7,279 nt of DNA from an uncultured Prevotella sp. (lineage in GTDB: Bacteria > Bacteroidota > Bacteroidia > Bacteroidales > Bacteroidaceae). The stretch covers positions 1 through 7,279 of the forward strand of contig USHW01000071.1 of assembly GCA_900554545.1 (NCBI GenBank), read 5' to 3'. This document shows positions 1-4,957 of the stretch, piece after piece. The notes under the pieces were generated by a model. The model saw nothing but the letters and a program-made list of their open reading frames with translations. It searched no databases and was not told where the DNA came from. The translations under genes and the position numbers were made by a program. Position 1 is the first letter of the stretch; each line of letters opens with the position of its first letter.

Positions 1-310
1 TTATCGGCTTATAAATAAAACCGAGGGGAGGAGTCTTTCCAAGTCCGGGACGACCTACCAACATCATATAAAGGGAAGGGCAAGTCTTCCACTCTCCCTT
101 TATACGGATATGACAAGAATTACCTATTGCAGTAGCAACGGCGGACAGAATAATAGACGCAGTATATTCCACATTAAAATTTTCGTATCTGGCAAGGTTG
201 AGGATAATCTCCTGTATTTTGTCCGGAAAGGCATCCAATGGAAGACCTGTTTCCGGAATACTTTCCACTTCCAAACGAAGCATGTTGGTCAAATGAAGAG
301 TATCAAACAT
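1..310 (-). CDS. DUF3987 P-loop protein, N-terminal part (runs off left edge)
   Basis: The minus strand is open from an ATG at 310 to the left edge (103 codons, no stop), so only the N-terminus is present. It begins MFDTLHLTNMLRLEVESIPE and carries a Walker A motif, GRPGLGKT, at residues 86-93 (followed by PP), preceded by the segment KGEWKTCPSLYMMLVG. This layout matches the start of DUF3987 proteins, which in Bacteroidales mobile elements often sit beside a winged-helix protein, a primase and mobilization genes. Full-length members are usually several hundred residues long. The ATG lies 5 nt after a GGAGG and overlaps the stop of the upstream winged-helix gene by 8 bp (ATGTTTGA), so the two are probably translationally coupled. 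ATP binding is supported by the motif. A role in replication or excision of the element is inferred from context. The family assignment is from recognition, not from a search. Confidence 0.82.
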   Translation of the reverse strand, partial: MFDTLHLTNMLRLEVESIPETGLPLDAFPDKIQEIILNLARYENFNVEYTASIILSAVATAIGNSCHIRIKGEWKTCPSLYMMLVGRPGLGKTPPLGFIYKPI

Positions 311-635
311 AGCTACCTCCTTCCTGTTTAGGAAGTTCATCGCCAACAGCAAAAGCTTCATAATGGAATCGGCGTAGAAAACGGTCAACGTCTTCCTGCG
401 TGTACCAGTATTTATCACCTTCACGCGAGTAGCCGAGATAACCGTTGTCTCGCAACTTTTTCAGATACTTATCTTTAATGTTCAACATCTCCATCAAAGA
501 CTTGTTATCATAAAGACGATACCCACCTTCATGAGCCGGAGGCGGCAGTTTCTCCTGTTTCTCTACTATGCTGAGAATCTTTTCAAGCAGTTCCCGGTCG
601 CATAGTTTCTTTTCTCCATTTAATTTTTGAGCCAT
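303..635 (-). CDS. Winged-helix / helix-turn-helix DNA-binding protein of a mobile element
   Basis: This 110-residue protein has a charged helical N-terminus (about 10-30), a Pro-rich hinge (PPPAHEGG, 31-38) and then a MerR/excisionase-like winged helix. The recognition part, YDNKSLMEMLNIKDKYLKKL, spans 42-61, and the wing, GYSREGDKYWYTQEDVDRFL, spans 68-87. This is the small HTH protein commonly found just upstream of DUF3987 in Bacteroidales integrative elements. Like other proteins of this fold it could be an excision factor or a transcriptional regulator; the sequence does not decide which. It overlaps the next gene by 8 bp. The ATG at 635 has no clear Shine-Dalgarno sequence. Upstream lies a non-coding region with palindromes and repeats that are plausible binding sites. 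The fold is fairly certain; the exact role is inferred. Confidence 0.85.
   Translation of the reverse strand: MAQKLNGEKKLCDRELLEKILSIVEKQEKLPPPAHEGGYRLYDNKSLMEMLNIKDKYLKKLRDNGYLGYSREGDKYWYTQEDVDRFLRRFHYEAFAVGDELPKQEGGSYV
316..320 (-). promoter_or_regulatory. Ribosome-binding site of the DUF3987 gene
   Basis: GGAGG on the minus strand sits 5 nt before the ATG at 310, inside the last codons of the winged-helix gene. It fixes the start of the partial gene and supports re-initiation after the overlapping stop. Confidence 0.75.
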
Positions 636-878
636 AGTTTATAGTATTATGGCTTAACCTTCCTTATGCACACTCGGACTGTAAGCCGGGTTTACGTGCT
701 ATGATACGACTGTGCACATCGTACCAAAAGCACGGCGCAAAGGTTCAAACTCCTTAGGAATTTGGGTGTTAGAATGAATTAGATACTATGTTAGAGGTCG
801 TGTTAGAGTTGTATATAACACGGAGGTGATGAATTTATAACCTGCTGCTTGTCAAACAAAAAAAGAGTAGCACATTGG
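636..878. promoter_or_regulatory. Non-coding control region with palindromes and TTAGA repeats
   Basis: No credible gene lies in these 243 bp. Seen here are a near-palindrome GTAAGCCGGGTTTAC at 681-695, an inverted pair TACGA/TCGTA (705-709 and 719-723) enclosing the palindrome TGTGCACA (711-718), TTAGA direct repeats starting at 769, 779, 791 and 803, and an inverted pair GTGTTA/TAACAC (800-805 and 816-821). On the minus strand AACCTTTG (745-738) is one base off a Bacteroidetes -7 box and could serve the winged-helix gene, but no good -33 box accompanies it. The region separates two minus-strand units, so it probably holds the promoter and operator of the winged-helix/DUF3987 unit. An excision-factor or replication site is possible. 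Confidence 0.5.
767..808 (+). repeat. Iteron-like TTAGA direct repeats
   Basis: TTAGA starts at 769, 779, 791 and 803, a spacing of 10, 12 and 12 bp, near one helical turn. The last two copies share the 8-mer TGTTAGAG (789-796 and 801-808), and the first is TGTTAGAA (767-774). Regular phasing suggests cooperative protein binding on one face of the DNA. The binding protein is unknown; the winged-helix protein or the integrase are candidates. Confidence 0.5.
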
Positions 879-884
879 CTACTC
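854..884 (-). terminator. Intrinsic terminator of the integrase / membrane-protein unit
   Basis: Read on the minus strand, GAGTAGC (884-878) pairs perfectly with GCTACTC (871-865) around a 6-nt loop and is followed by seven T residues (864-858) and GTTT. The stop codon TAG of the membrane-protein gene lies in the first arm, so transcription ends right at the end of that gene. Confidence 0.9.
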
Positions 885-1556
885 AAATAACTTGTCAATT
901 TTCTCGGATCCTGTGGGCGCAGCTTTGTTTTTTCGGGTATGCCTTGATTGAGTCAGATCTTTCATGTTAAATAACTTATCTAATTCAGTACCCGGAAATA
1001 ATTCCACCCTGCCAGGCATCCAATATGTCTTCTCATCATATATTGTTTTCTCAGGATAATCTTCGCAATAGATACGTCCGCACATATATGCAAGAAGAAC
1101 TTTGTTCAAAGTCCACTCATAATGGTCATCGTCGATAATGATATATCCTTCTTCAATGGCTTTATCAAAGATCTTTCTTGCCAATTCAGTATCAAGCCGA
1201 GACGGTAAAGTCACTTTATGGTGGTCTGGAACCCTATCTTCTTGCACAGATTCAGTTTCTGCGATTTTCTTTCCCTTAATTCTCTTTTTTTGATGCAAGT
1301 CCTCTGCTGCATATATCAGCGTTATTGCATATCCGATAGCGGTACTGATTCCCACAATGACAGCCGTGCCGGTTTCTGTTCCCCAAGATGGACGAAGCAC
1401 CCCTAAGCCAAGAAGGATGAGGATACCGATAATGGTAGTGAGTCCTACTCCCCAGAATACCTTACGGCTGTTTAACTTGTATATATAGGTTACAGCCAGT
1501 ACAATAAGGAATCCTGCTATCAGGATACATGCAACTCGAAATGGCAATGACATCAT
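879..1556 (-). CDS. Three-helix membrane protein with a soluble C-terminal domain, function unknown
   Basis: This 225-residue protein has three hydrophobic segments at about residues 7-26, 34-54 and 62-83, a basic stretch at 89-97 (HQKKRIKGKK region) suggesting a cytoplasmic tail, and a soluble domain from about 117. That domain includes ARKIFDKAIEEGYIIIDDDH (126-145) and ends with KLFNMKDLTQSRHTRKN (194-210) and SEKIDKLFE. The last part resembles a C-terminal module seen in other Bacteroidales accessory proteins of unknown function, where a W/F-x-x-K-x-L-x-Q segment precedes a terminal I-x-x-(I/L)-F; this is from memory. The gene begins 23 bp after the integrase stop, so it is probably cotranscribed, and it ends in a terminator. 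A second ATG immediately follows the first, so the start may be one codon later. It may be element cargo or an element function; nothing in the sequence assigns a role. Confidence 0.78.
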   Translation of the reverse strand: MMSLPFRVACILIAGFLIVLAVTYIYKLNSRKVFWGVGLTTIIGILILLGLGVLRPSWGTETGTAVIVGISTAIGYAITLIYAAEDLHQKKRIKGKKIAETESVQEDRVPDHHKVTLPSRLDTELARKIFDKAIEEGYIIIDDDHYEWTLNKVLLAYMCGRIYCEDYPEKTIYDEKTYWMPGRVELFPGTELDKLFNMKDLTQSRHTRKNKAAPTGSEKIDKLFE

Positions 1557-1579
1557 AATTCTTTATCTTTTCGCAGTGA

Positions 1580-2935
1580 TTATACAGTCAAGTTGATTAA
1601 TTCTCCGCTCAGTTTTGCCACCTCTGCCGATAGCGTTTCCGGCAGGAAACGGGCATAAACCTTCTCTGTAATATCCGTGCTGCTATGTCCGAGCAGACGA
1701 CTGACAACCGACATGGAAAGCCCCTTGTTAAGTGCAAAAACCGCGAACGAGTGCCGGGCCGCGTGCATCGAGAGACTGAACGGAAGGCCGATCTGTTCAC
1801 CGACAACGGCCAGCGACTGGTTGATGCATTTCGTGGCATTGTTGCGAGCTTTGTACAGTGCCTCCGCATCATCCAAATCCAAAGTCTCTTTTACAAGGTT
1901 GAACACATACCGGCATCCCTCACGTTTTTCCCGCCATTGCTGTAATATATGTAATGCAGGTTCAGTGAGCGGTATGACATGCCGTTTGTTTGTCTTTATC
2001 ATAATCTTCCGCAACTCTTTCCTTGCGAAGTCGATATGTTTCCATTGCAGGGTCATCACATCCACTACACGGAGACCGCAGGCGTGGAACGCAAAGAAGA
2101 ACATCTCCAAAAATTCTTTTCTACGAGGTTCAGTACAGGTCTTGTAATATTCAAGCAATGCCGCCATCTGTTCCTTACTTAGACTTTTGCCGTCAAACTC
2201 TGCCTCTTCTTCAGAAAGCGATACCTTAGTTACAATGCGCATATCTTGAATCCTTGCATTGACGGCAGGTTCCATCATGCCCATTTCACAAGCGTATGCA
2301 CATGCTTTTAATATCGGAGTCAGAGAGTGGTTGATAGTGGCATCACTATTCTGCTTGATTTCCCTGCGCCACGATATATAACTGTCTAACAACTCCGGAG
2401 TCATATCGCCTACATAAATGCTGTCAGAACGATAGGTTCCCTGTCGGGTAGCCCTCAGGAATGTCTGGAATATATTCATGCAGCTCTTTCCGTTTTCATA
2501 CCGACTCCTTCCGATTCTGTTTCTTGCATAGTCTGAAGAAAGACGTTCCAATGTAAACTCTACAAAGTCCTTCCCTTGATCACGACGCGCAAGAGGTTTG
2601 TCCGCAAGAAAGCCGGATACGACATCAGCGGTTATCTGATTAGGATGTTTTTCGTTATATTCGGCAAGTAGCGAATCTATACGTTCAACACGTGCCAACA
2701 ATAACTGGTTAAGCCGTTTGGATTCAGCGCCATGACTTGCACGTATTTCACCCCGTCCCTGATTGCCGTTCTGGTTCCAGTCCGCAACCTTGACAAAAAC
2801 ATTCGTTGTCTTACGGATTACCTGCCTGTTCCAAGTGTATTCCAACTCGACAGGATAGGCTTTTTCCTTGTCAACTACTTTCGGTGTGCGAAGGCGGTAT
2901 TTGCCCAATGGATATAGTCTTTTCGGTCTTCCCAT
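1580..2935 (-). CDS. Tyrosine-type site-specific recombinase (integrase) of an integrative element
   Basis: The 451-residue protein cuts and rejoins DNA to insert and excise the element. An N-terminal arm-binding region (about 1-110) is followed by a SAM-like core-binding domain (about 123-225) and a C-terminal catalytic domain (about 250-440). The catalytic set is visible: Arg289 in CGLRVVD, a lysine in the beta-hairpin IMIKTNKRHVIPL (Lys314 or Lys317), His391 and Arg394 in HAARHSF, His417 in LGHSS and the nucleophile Tyr427 in EKVYARF. The length and the complete motif set indicate an active enzyme of the Bacteroidales element type. The start is set by AGGAGG 8 nt upstream. The gene is the outermost of the element and faces inward, and the repeats just upstream are probable binding sites. 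The exact subfamily cannot be told by eye. Confidence 0.97.
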   Translation of the reverse strand: MGRPKRLYPLGKYRLRTPKVVDKEKAYPVELEYTWNRQVIRKTTNVFVKVADWNQNGNQGRGEIRASHGAESKRLNQLLLARVERIDSLLAEYNEKHPNQITADVVSGFLADKPLARRDQGKDFVEFTLERLSSDYARNRIGRSRYENGKSCMNIFQTFLRATRQGTYRSDSIYVGDMTPELLDSYISWRREIKQNSDATINHSLTPILKACAYACEMGMMEPAVNARIQDMRIVTKVSLSEEEAEFDGKSLSKEQMAALLEYYKTCTEPRRKEFLEMFFFAFHACGLRVVDVMTLQWKHIDFARKELRKIMIKTNKRHVIPLTEPALHILQQWREKREGCRYVFNLVKETLDLDDAEALYKARNNATKCINQSLAVVGEQIGLPFSLSMHAARHSFAVFALNKGLSMSVVSRLLGHSSTDITEKVYARFLPETLSAEVAKLSGELINLTV

Positions 2936-2943
2936 ATGCTTTT

Positions 2944-2949
2944 CCTCCT
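2944..2949 (-). promoter_or_regulatory. Ribosome-binding site of the integrase gene
   Basis: AGGAGG on the minus strand lies 8 nt before the ATG at 2935. Most genes in this window lack such a site, so it indicates strong initiation and settles the start. Confidence 0.8.
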
Positions 2950-2972
2950 AATTCAATATTCCCGAGGAGAAG

Positions 2973-3000
2973 CAAAGGTAATGTATTTTAGACAAACAAA
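2973..3000 (-). promoter_or_regulatory. Probable integrase promoter
   Basis: TACCTTTG (2980-2973, minus strand) is a perfect Bacteroidetes -7 box (TAnnTTTG), 37 bp before the integrase ATG. The nearest TTTG upstream (3000-2997) leaves only a 16-bp spacer instead of the usual 19-21, so the -33 part is weak. The upstream half falls inside a GACAAACAAA repeat, which would let a protein bound there block the promoter. Confidence 0.55.
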
Positions 3001-3083
3001 CCCTGTTTTCGAGAAGAAAAACCGCAATTTAGACAAACAAACCGCACCATACAATGCCATAAAACACCAGCGCGACAAACAAA
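2987..3083 (+). repeat. Direct repeats next to the integrase, possible integrase arm sites
   Basis: TTTAGACAAACAAACC occurs identically at 2987-3002 and 3028-3043. The core GACAAACAAA recurs at 3074-3083. The core starts are 41 and 42 bp apart, about four helical turns. The middle copy is also flanked by ACCGCA on both sides (3021-3026 and 3041-3046). Tyrosine integrases of large elements bind such arm repeats around their attachment site. That role is inferred from position and spacing. Confidence 0.6.
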
Positions 3084-3105
3084 TTCTCATTGTTCATCGC
3101 GCTGG
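3067..3105. other. 39-bp inverted repeat at the element boundary: att core or terminator
   Basis: CCAGCGCGA (3067-3075) pairs with TCGCGCTGG (3097-3105), and AACAA (3078-3082) pairs with TTGTT (3090-3094) on the same axis. This gives two 16-bp arms with two mismatched positions around a 7-bp centre (3083-3089). That geometry fits a tyrosine recombinase core site. It also lies 31 bp beyond the stop of the minus-strand DUF2795 gene and is followed on that strand by TGTTTTAT, so it could be that gene's terminator. Both could be true if the element uses the terminator as its target. Confidence 0.5.
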
Positions 3106-3135
3106 CATTCAATTGTTTAACCTATCTGAAGGCCA

Positions 3136-3357
3136 TCAATATTCGTCCTCGTTGAAAAGGAAGTCTTCTTTTGTAGGATAGTCGGGCCATATGTCTTCTA
3201 TGCTGTCGTACACATCGCCTTCATCTTCTATCTCTTGCAGGTTTTCCAGCACTTCCAGGGGCGCGCCCGAACGGATGGCATAGTCAATCAGCTCGTCTTT
3301 CGTGGCAGGCCACGGCGCGTCTTCGAGTTTCGAAGCCAGTTCAAGTGTCCAATACAT
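3136..3357 (-). CDS. DUF2795 family protein
   Basis: This acidic protein of 73 residues matches the DUF2795 pattern. An N-terminal helix (YWTLELASKLEDAPWPATKD, 2-21) contains the P-A-T-K turn, followed by ELIDYAIRSGAPLEVLENLQ (22-41) and then EDEGDVYDSIEDIWPDYPTK (45-64). Small stand-alone DUF2795 proteins are common in Bacteroidales and have no established function. The fold looks helical and soluble with no membrane segment. It has its own promoter in the 53-bp gap after the adenosyltransferase gene, and the start codon has no obvious Shine-Dalgarno sequence. The G+C content is host-like rather than element-like, and the gene is intact, so the neighbouring element did not disrupt it. Confidence 0.85.
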   Translation of the reverse strand: MYWTLELASKLEDAPWPATKDELIDYAIRSGAPLEVLENLQEIEDEGDVYDSIEDIWPDYPTKEDFLFNEDEY

Positions 3358-3390
3358 AAGCTATAGTTTTAAAGCGTTTTTAATCGGACG

Positions 3391-3421
3391 CAAAAGTAAT
3401 ACATTTTTTCTTATTTACAAG
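3391..3421 (-). promoter_or_regulatory. Promoter of the DUF2795 gene
   Basis: On the minus strand TACTTTTG (3398-3391) fits the TAnnTTTG -7 box, with CTTG (3421-3418) 19 bp upstream as an imperfect TTTG -33 box. It lies 34 bp before the DUF2795 start, and the -33 part overlaps the last codons of the adenosyltransferase gene. Confidence 0.6.
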
Positions 3422-3974
3422 TTTTACGCCATGTTTTTTCCCTTACACCTACAATAAAGTTTAATTTCCTCGCAAGCACAAACAAATAGTCACTCAGCCT
3501 GTTTACATATTGTAACACTTCGGGGTCAAGTTCGGTGCTTTCGGCAAGGAAGAATATCCTGCGCTCAGCCCTGCGGCACACCGTGCGGCACACGTGCGCA
3601 TAGGCCGCCACGTGCGAGCCTCCGGGCAGGATGAAGTCGGTCTGCGGAGGTATTTCGGCCACGATGCTGTCTATTTCCTGCTCAAGCACGTCTATCTCGC
3701 CGGCGTCGAGCGTGTATGACGGGGCAAGCTGTGTCTTCGTCTTGTCCGTGGCGAGATACGAGCACACGGTGAACAAGTTGCGCTGTATGCGGTATATGAG
3801 GTTCTTGTCCGGCCCGTCTTTCATGAAAGAGGCCAGCACGCCGAGGCATGCGCTAAGTTCGTCTACCGTGCCGTAGGCCTCGATGCGCGAGTTTGTCTTC
3901 CTCACCTTCACTCCACCGACCAGGCTGGTTGTGCCGCCGTCGCCTGTCTTTGTATACACCTTTGTTATTTTCAT
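3411..3974 (-). CDS. pduO: Cob(I)alamin / cob(I)yrinic acid a,c-diamide adenosyltransferase, PduO type
   Basis: The enzyme transfers the 5'-deoxyadenosyl group of ATP to cob(I)alamin in the cytoplasm, making adenosylcobalamin. In Bacteroidales the main user is usually methylmalonyl-CoA mutase. At 187 residues it is full length for the family. Diagnostic motifs are the ATP loop YTKTGDGGTTSL (7-18), RIEAYGTVDELSACLG (30-45), LPGGS (116-120), CRTVCRRAERR (129-139) and NRLSDYLFVLAR (158-169). It starts 12 bp after the stop of the methyltransferase-like gene and is probably cotranscribed with it. No cobalamin riboswitch was recognised upstream of the pair. PduO, CobA/CobO and EutT are unrelated folds with the same activity, and these motifs are specific to PduO. 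Confidence 0.95.
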   Translation of the reverse strand: MKITKVYTKTGDGGTTSLVGGVKVRKTNSRIEAYGTVDELSACLGVLASFMKDGPDKNLIYRIQRNLFTVCSYLATDKTKTQLAPSYTLDAGEIDVLEQEIDSIVAEIPPQTDFILPGGSHVAAYAHVCRTVCRRAERRIFFLAESTELDPEVLQYVNRLSDYLFVLARKLNFIVGVREKTWRKTCK

Positions 3975-3986
3975 AGTCGTAAACGG

Positions 3987-4565
3987 TTAAAAGTTTATCA
4001 CGTAGTTCTGTTTGAAACGCTTTTTGTCGAAGAATACCAGGCCGCAGTAATACAGGTCGAACGTTACCACGCCCTGCGTCTCGGCCGCCACTCTGCGCCA
4101 CAGGCGGCGCATGGCCTTGTCGCGGCGGATGTCGAGCAGCATCACGGCGCAGCCGTCCTTGGCCGAGGCGCACACACTGCCGAACGCCTTTTCAGCCCCA
4201 CGGCAGGGGGCAATCACTGCGAAGTCGGCCTGCGGCACGCCATCACCGGCACTCTTCGCAAACACCGTCCGGCGGCAGCCCGCCCTGACATAGCAGCCGA
4301 GCGCGTCGCCATCCACGCCGCAGCTTACCGTGCGCGCGGGCTGCAGATAGTTGGCCAGACGCAGGCAAAGCTCGCACACGCGCCGCTCGGTGACGTCAAG
4401 CCCGGGAAAGCGCGCCGCCAACGGCCCGTAGGCGTAATACGGCCAGTGCTCGTTGATGACGTAGCGCACCATGCGGTAAGCCCACGGCGACTGCACCCCG
4501 AAGCCCCGGCAACGGCCTATGCGGCCCGCCCATACCAGCCAACGCCTTAACTTAGAATACTTCAT
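3987..4565 (-). CDS. Methyltransferase-like protein of Bacteroidales, probably degenerate SAM site
   Basis: This 192-residue protein has no clear name. Its order of motifs resembles a Bacteroidetes class I SAM-dependent methyltransferase family that I recall as having 'HSPF' near the start and 'GLVFFRKE' near the end. Here RCRGFGVQSPWAYRMVRYVI lies at 18-37, LRLANYLQPARTVSCGVDGD at 67-86, a Rossmann-like VMLLDIRRDKAMRRLWRRVA at 140-159 and FDLYYCGLVFFDKKRFKQNY at 169-188. In active members the second segment holds the glycine-rich SAM loop (E-L-G-T-x-x-G). Here it reads SCGVDGDALG, so SAM binding is doubtful. There is no signal peptide or membrane helix. It is first in an apparent two-gene unit with the cobalamin adenosyltransferase. 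It is strikingly GC- and Arg-rich. The start at 4565 follows no Shine-Dalgarno sequence and lies inside an upstream leader ORF. Confidence 0.72.
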   Translation of the reverse strand: MKYSKLRRWLVWAGRIGRCRGFGVQSPWAYRMVRYVINEHWPYYAYGPLAARFPGLDVTERRVCELCLRLANYLQPARTVSCGVDGDALGCYVRAGCRRTVFAKSAGDGVPQADFAVIAPCRGAEKAFGSVCASAKDGCAVMLLDIRRDKAMRRLWRRVAAETQGVVTFDLYYCGLVFFDKKRFKQNYVINF

Positions 4566-4632
4566 GCCGTACTTTCATCATGACAAGCTGCGGCGCCGCG
4601 GCACGCGCCGTATGGCACGGCGCTATGCGCAT
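4552..4632 (-). CDS. Possible 26-residue leader peptide upstream of the methyltransferase-like gene
   Basis: On the minus strand an ATG at 4632 opens a 26-codon frame (MRIAPCHTARAAAPQLVMMK, then VRHEVF) ending at TAA 4554-4552, which overlaps the first 14 nt of the 192-residue gene in another frame. It has GGGAGG (4643-4638) 5 nt upstream, a far better ribosome site than the main gene has. The likely transcript start, about 4646, would put that site at the very 5' end of the mRNA. A perfect hairpin (4605-4623) lies within it. It may couple translation of the main gene or act as a sensor peptide. It could also be a chance ORF. Confidence 0.4.
   Translation of the reverse strand: MRIAPCHTARAAAPQLVMMKVRHEVF
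4605..4623 (-). promoter_or_regulatory. GC-rich hairpin in the leader of the methyltransferase-like gene
   Basis: GCGCCGT (4623-4617 on the minus strand) pairs perfectly with ACGGCGC (4611-4605) around a 5-nt loop. A second self-complementary block, CGGCGCCG at 4591-4598, can compete for the same arms. No T-tract follows, so it is not an ordinary terminator. Confidence 0.45.
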
Positions 4633-4651
4633 GCACGCCTCCCAAGTTTTG

Positions 4652-4659
4652 CAAATATA
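4652..4659 (-). promoter_or_regulatory. Promoter -7 box of the methyltransferase-like / adenosyltransferase unit
   Basis: TATATTTG on the minus strand is a perfect TAnnTTTG box. It predicts a transcript starting near 4646 with an 80-nt leader before the 192-residue gene. No clean TTTG lies 19-21 bp upstream; TGTTTT at 4680-4675 is the nearest approach. Confidence 0.55.
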
Positions 4660-4917
4660 CGTATTTCCGACAGAAAAACATCGCTTTCAGGCAAAATGTT
4701 TCGCTAAAATCAGCACAAAATGCAATCTGCGGCTTGCAAAACACGGCTTGTCCGCAGTTTGGTTGTATGGAATTAAGTTCTTAAGCCAGGCGGCCGGAGC
4801 GCAGAACTGAAAGTCGCCGTTAGGGCTATGACGGTTACCGAGTCCTCTATTGACTGTAAATGAAAAGTAGGTCATAAGCCGACAACCATCACGCAAAAAA
4901 TCGGATGAACCTTAATT
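4660..4917. other. Intergenic stretch without a supported gene
   Basis: Open frames here have no recognisable domain and composition typical of non-coding DNA. Two loose inverted pairs are visible: AGTTCT/AGAACT (4776-4781 and 4803-4808) around a GC-rich 21-nt loop, and GGCTATGAC (4824-4832) with GTCATAAGCC (4871-4880). GCAAAACACGGCTTG at 4736-4750 resembles the repeats further right. A small RNA or an intergenic repeat element is possible but not shown. Confidence 0.4.
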
Positions 4918-4950
4918 GATGGTGTTTTGCAAAGCAAAAGGCCATCTTTT
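4918..4950 (+). repeat. Long hairpin of an intergenic repeat, possibly a terminator
   Basis: GATGGT (4918-4923) and TTTTGC (4925-4930) pair with GCAAAA (4934-4939) and GCCATC (4941-4946) around a 3-nt loop. There is one G-G mismatch and one G-T pair, and TTTT follows on the plus strand. It has terminator shape, but no plus-strand gene lies upstream, so it may be a mobile intergenic repeat or the end of an unrecognised transcript. Confidence 0.55.
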
Positions 4951-4957
4951 ACCTTCC

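Noticed and set aside
110..331. Plus-strand 73-codon frame opposite the DUF3987 gene
   Set aside because: It is antisense to a clear P-loop protein with its own ribosome site and shows no domain.
822..840. GGAGGTG followed by ATG and a three-codon frame on the plus strand
   Set aside because: The ribosome-like motif is only 2 nt from the ATG, the peptide would have three residues, and no plus-strand promoter is visible. The match to the 16S-complementary sequence is short enough to be chance.
1677..2147. Plus-strand 156-codon frame inside the integrase
   Set aside because: It lies opposite the catalytic domain of a complete integrase; its Ser/Arg-rich composition is that of a shadow frame.
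2987..3083. CRISPR array
   Set aside because: Only two full copies and one partial copy, the repeats are too short, and no cas genes are present.
3067..3135. tRNA gene 3' end as the attachment target
   Set aside because: No cloverleaf or T-loop (GGTTCGA-type) sequence is present at the boundary; the adjacent host feature is a protein gene with a hairpin.
4580..4896. Overlapping frames of 60-76 codons on both strands in the intergenic region
   Set aside because: They lack domains, cover repeat-like DNA and conflict with each other. Only the 26-codon leader at 4632-4552 has a strong ribosome site in the right place.
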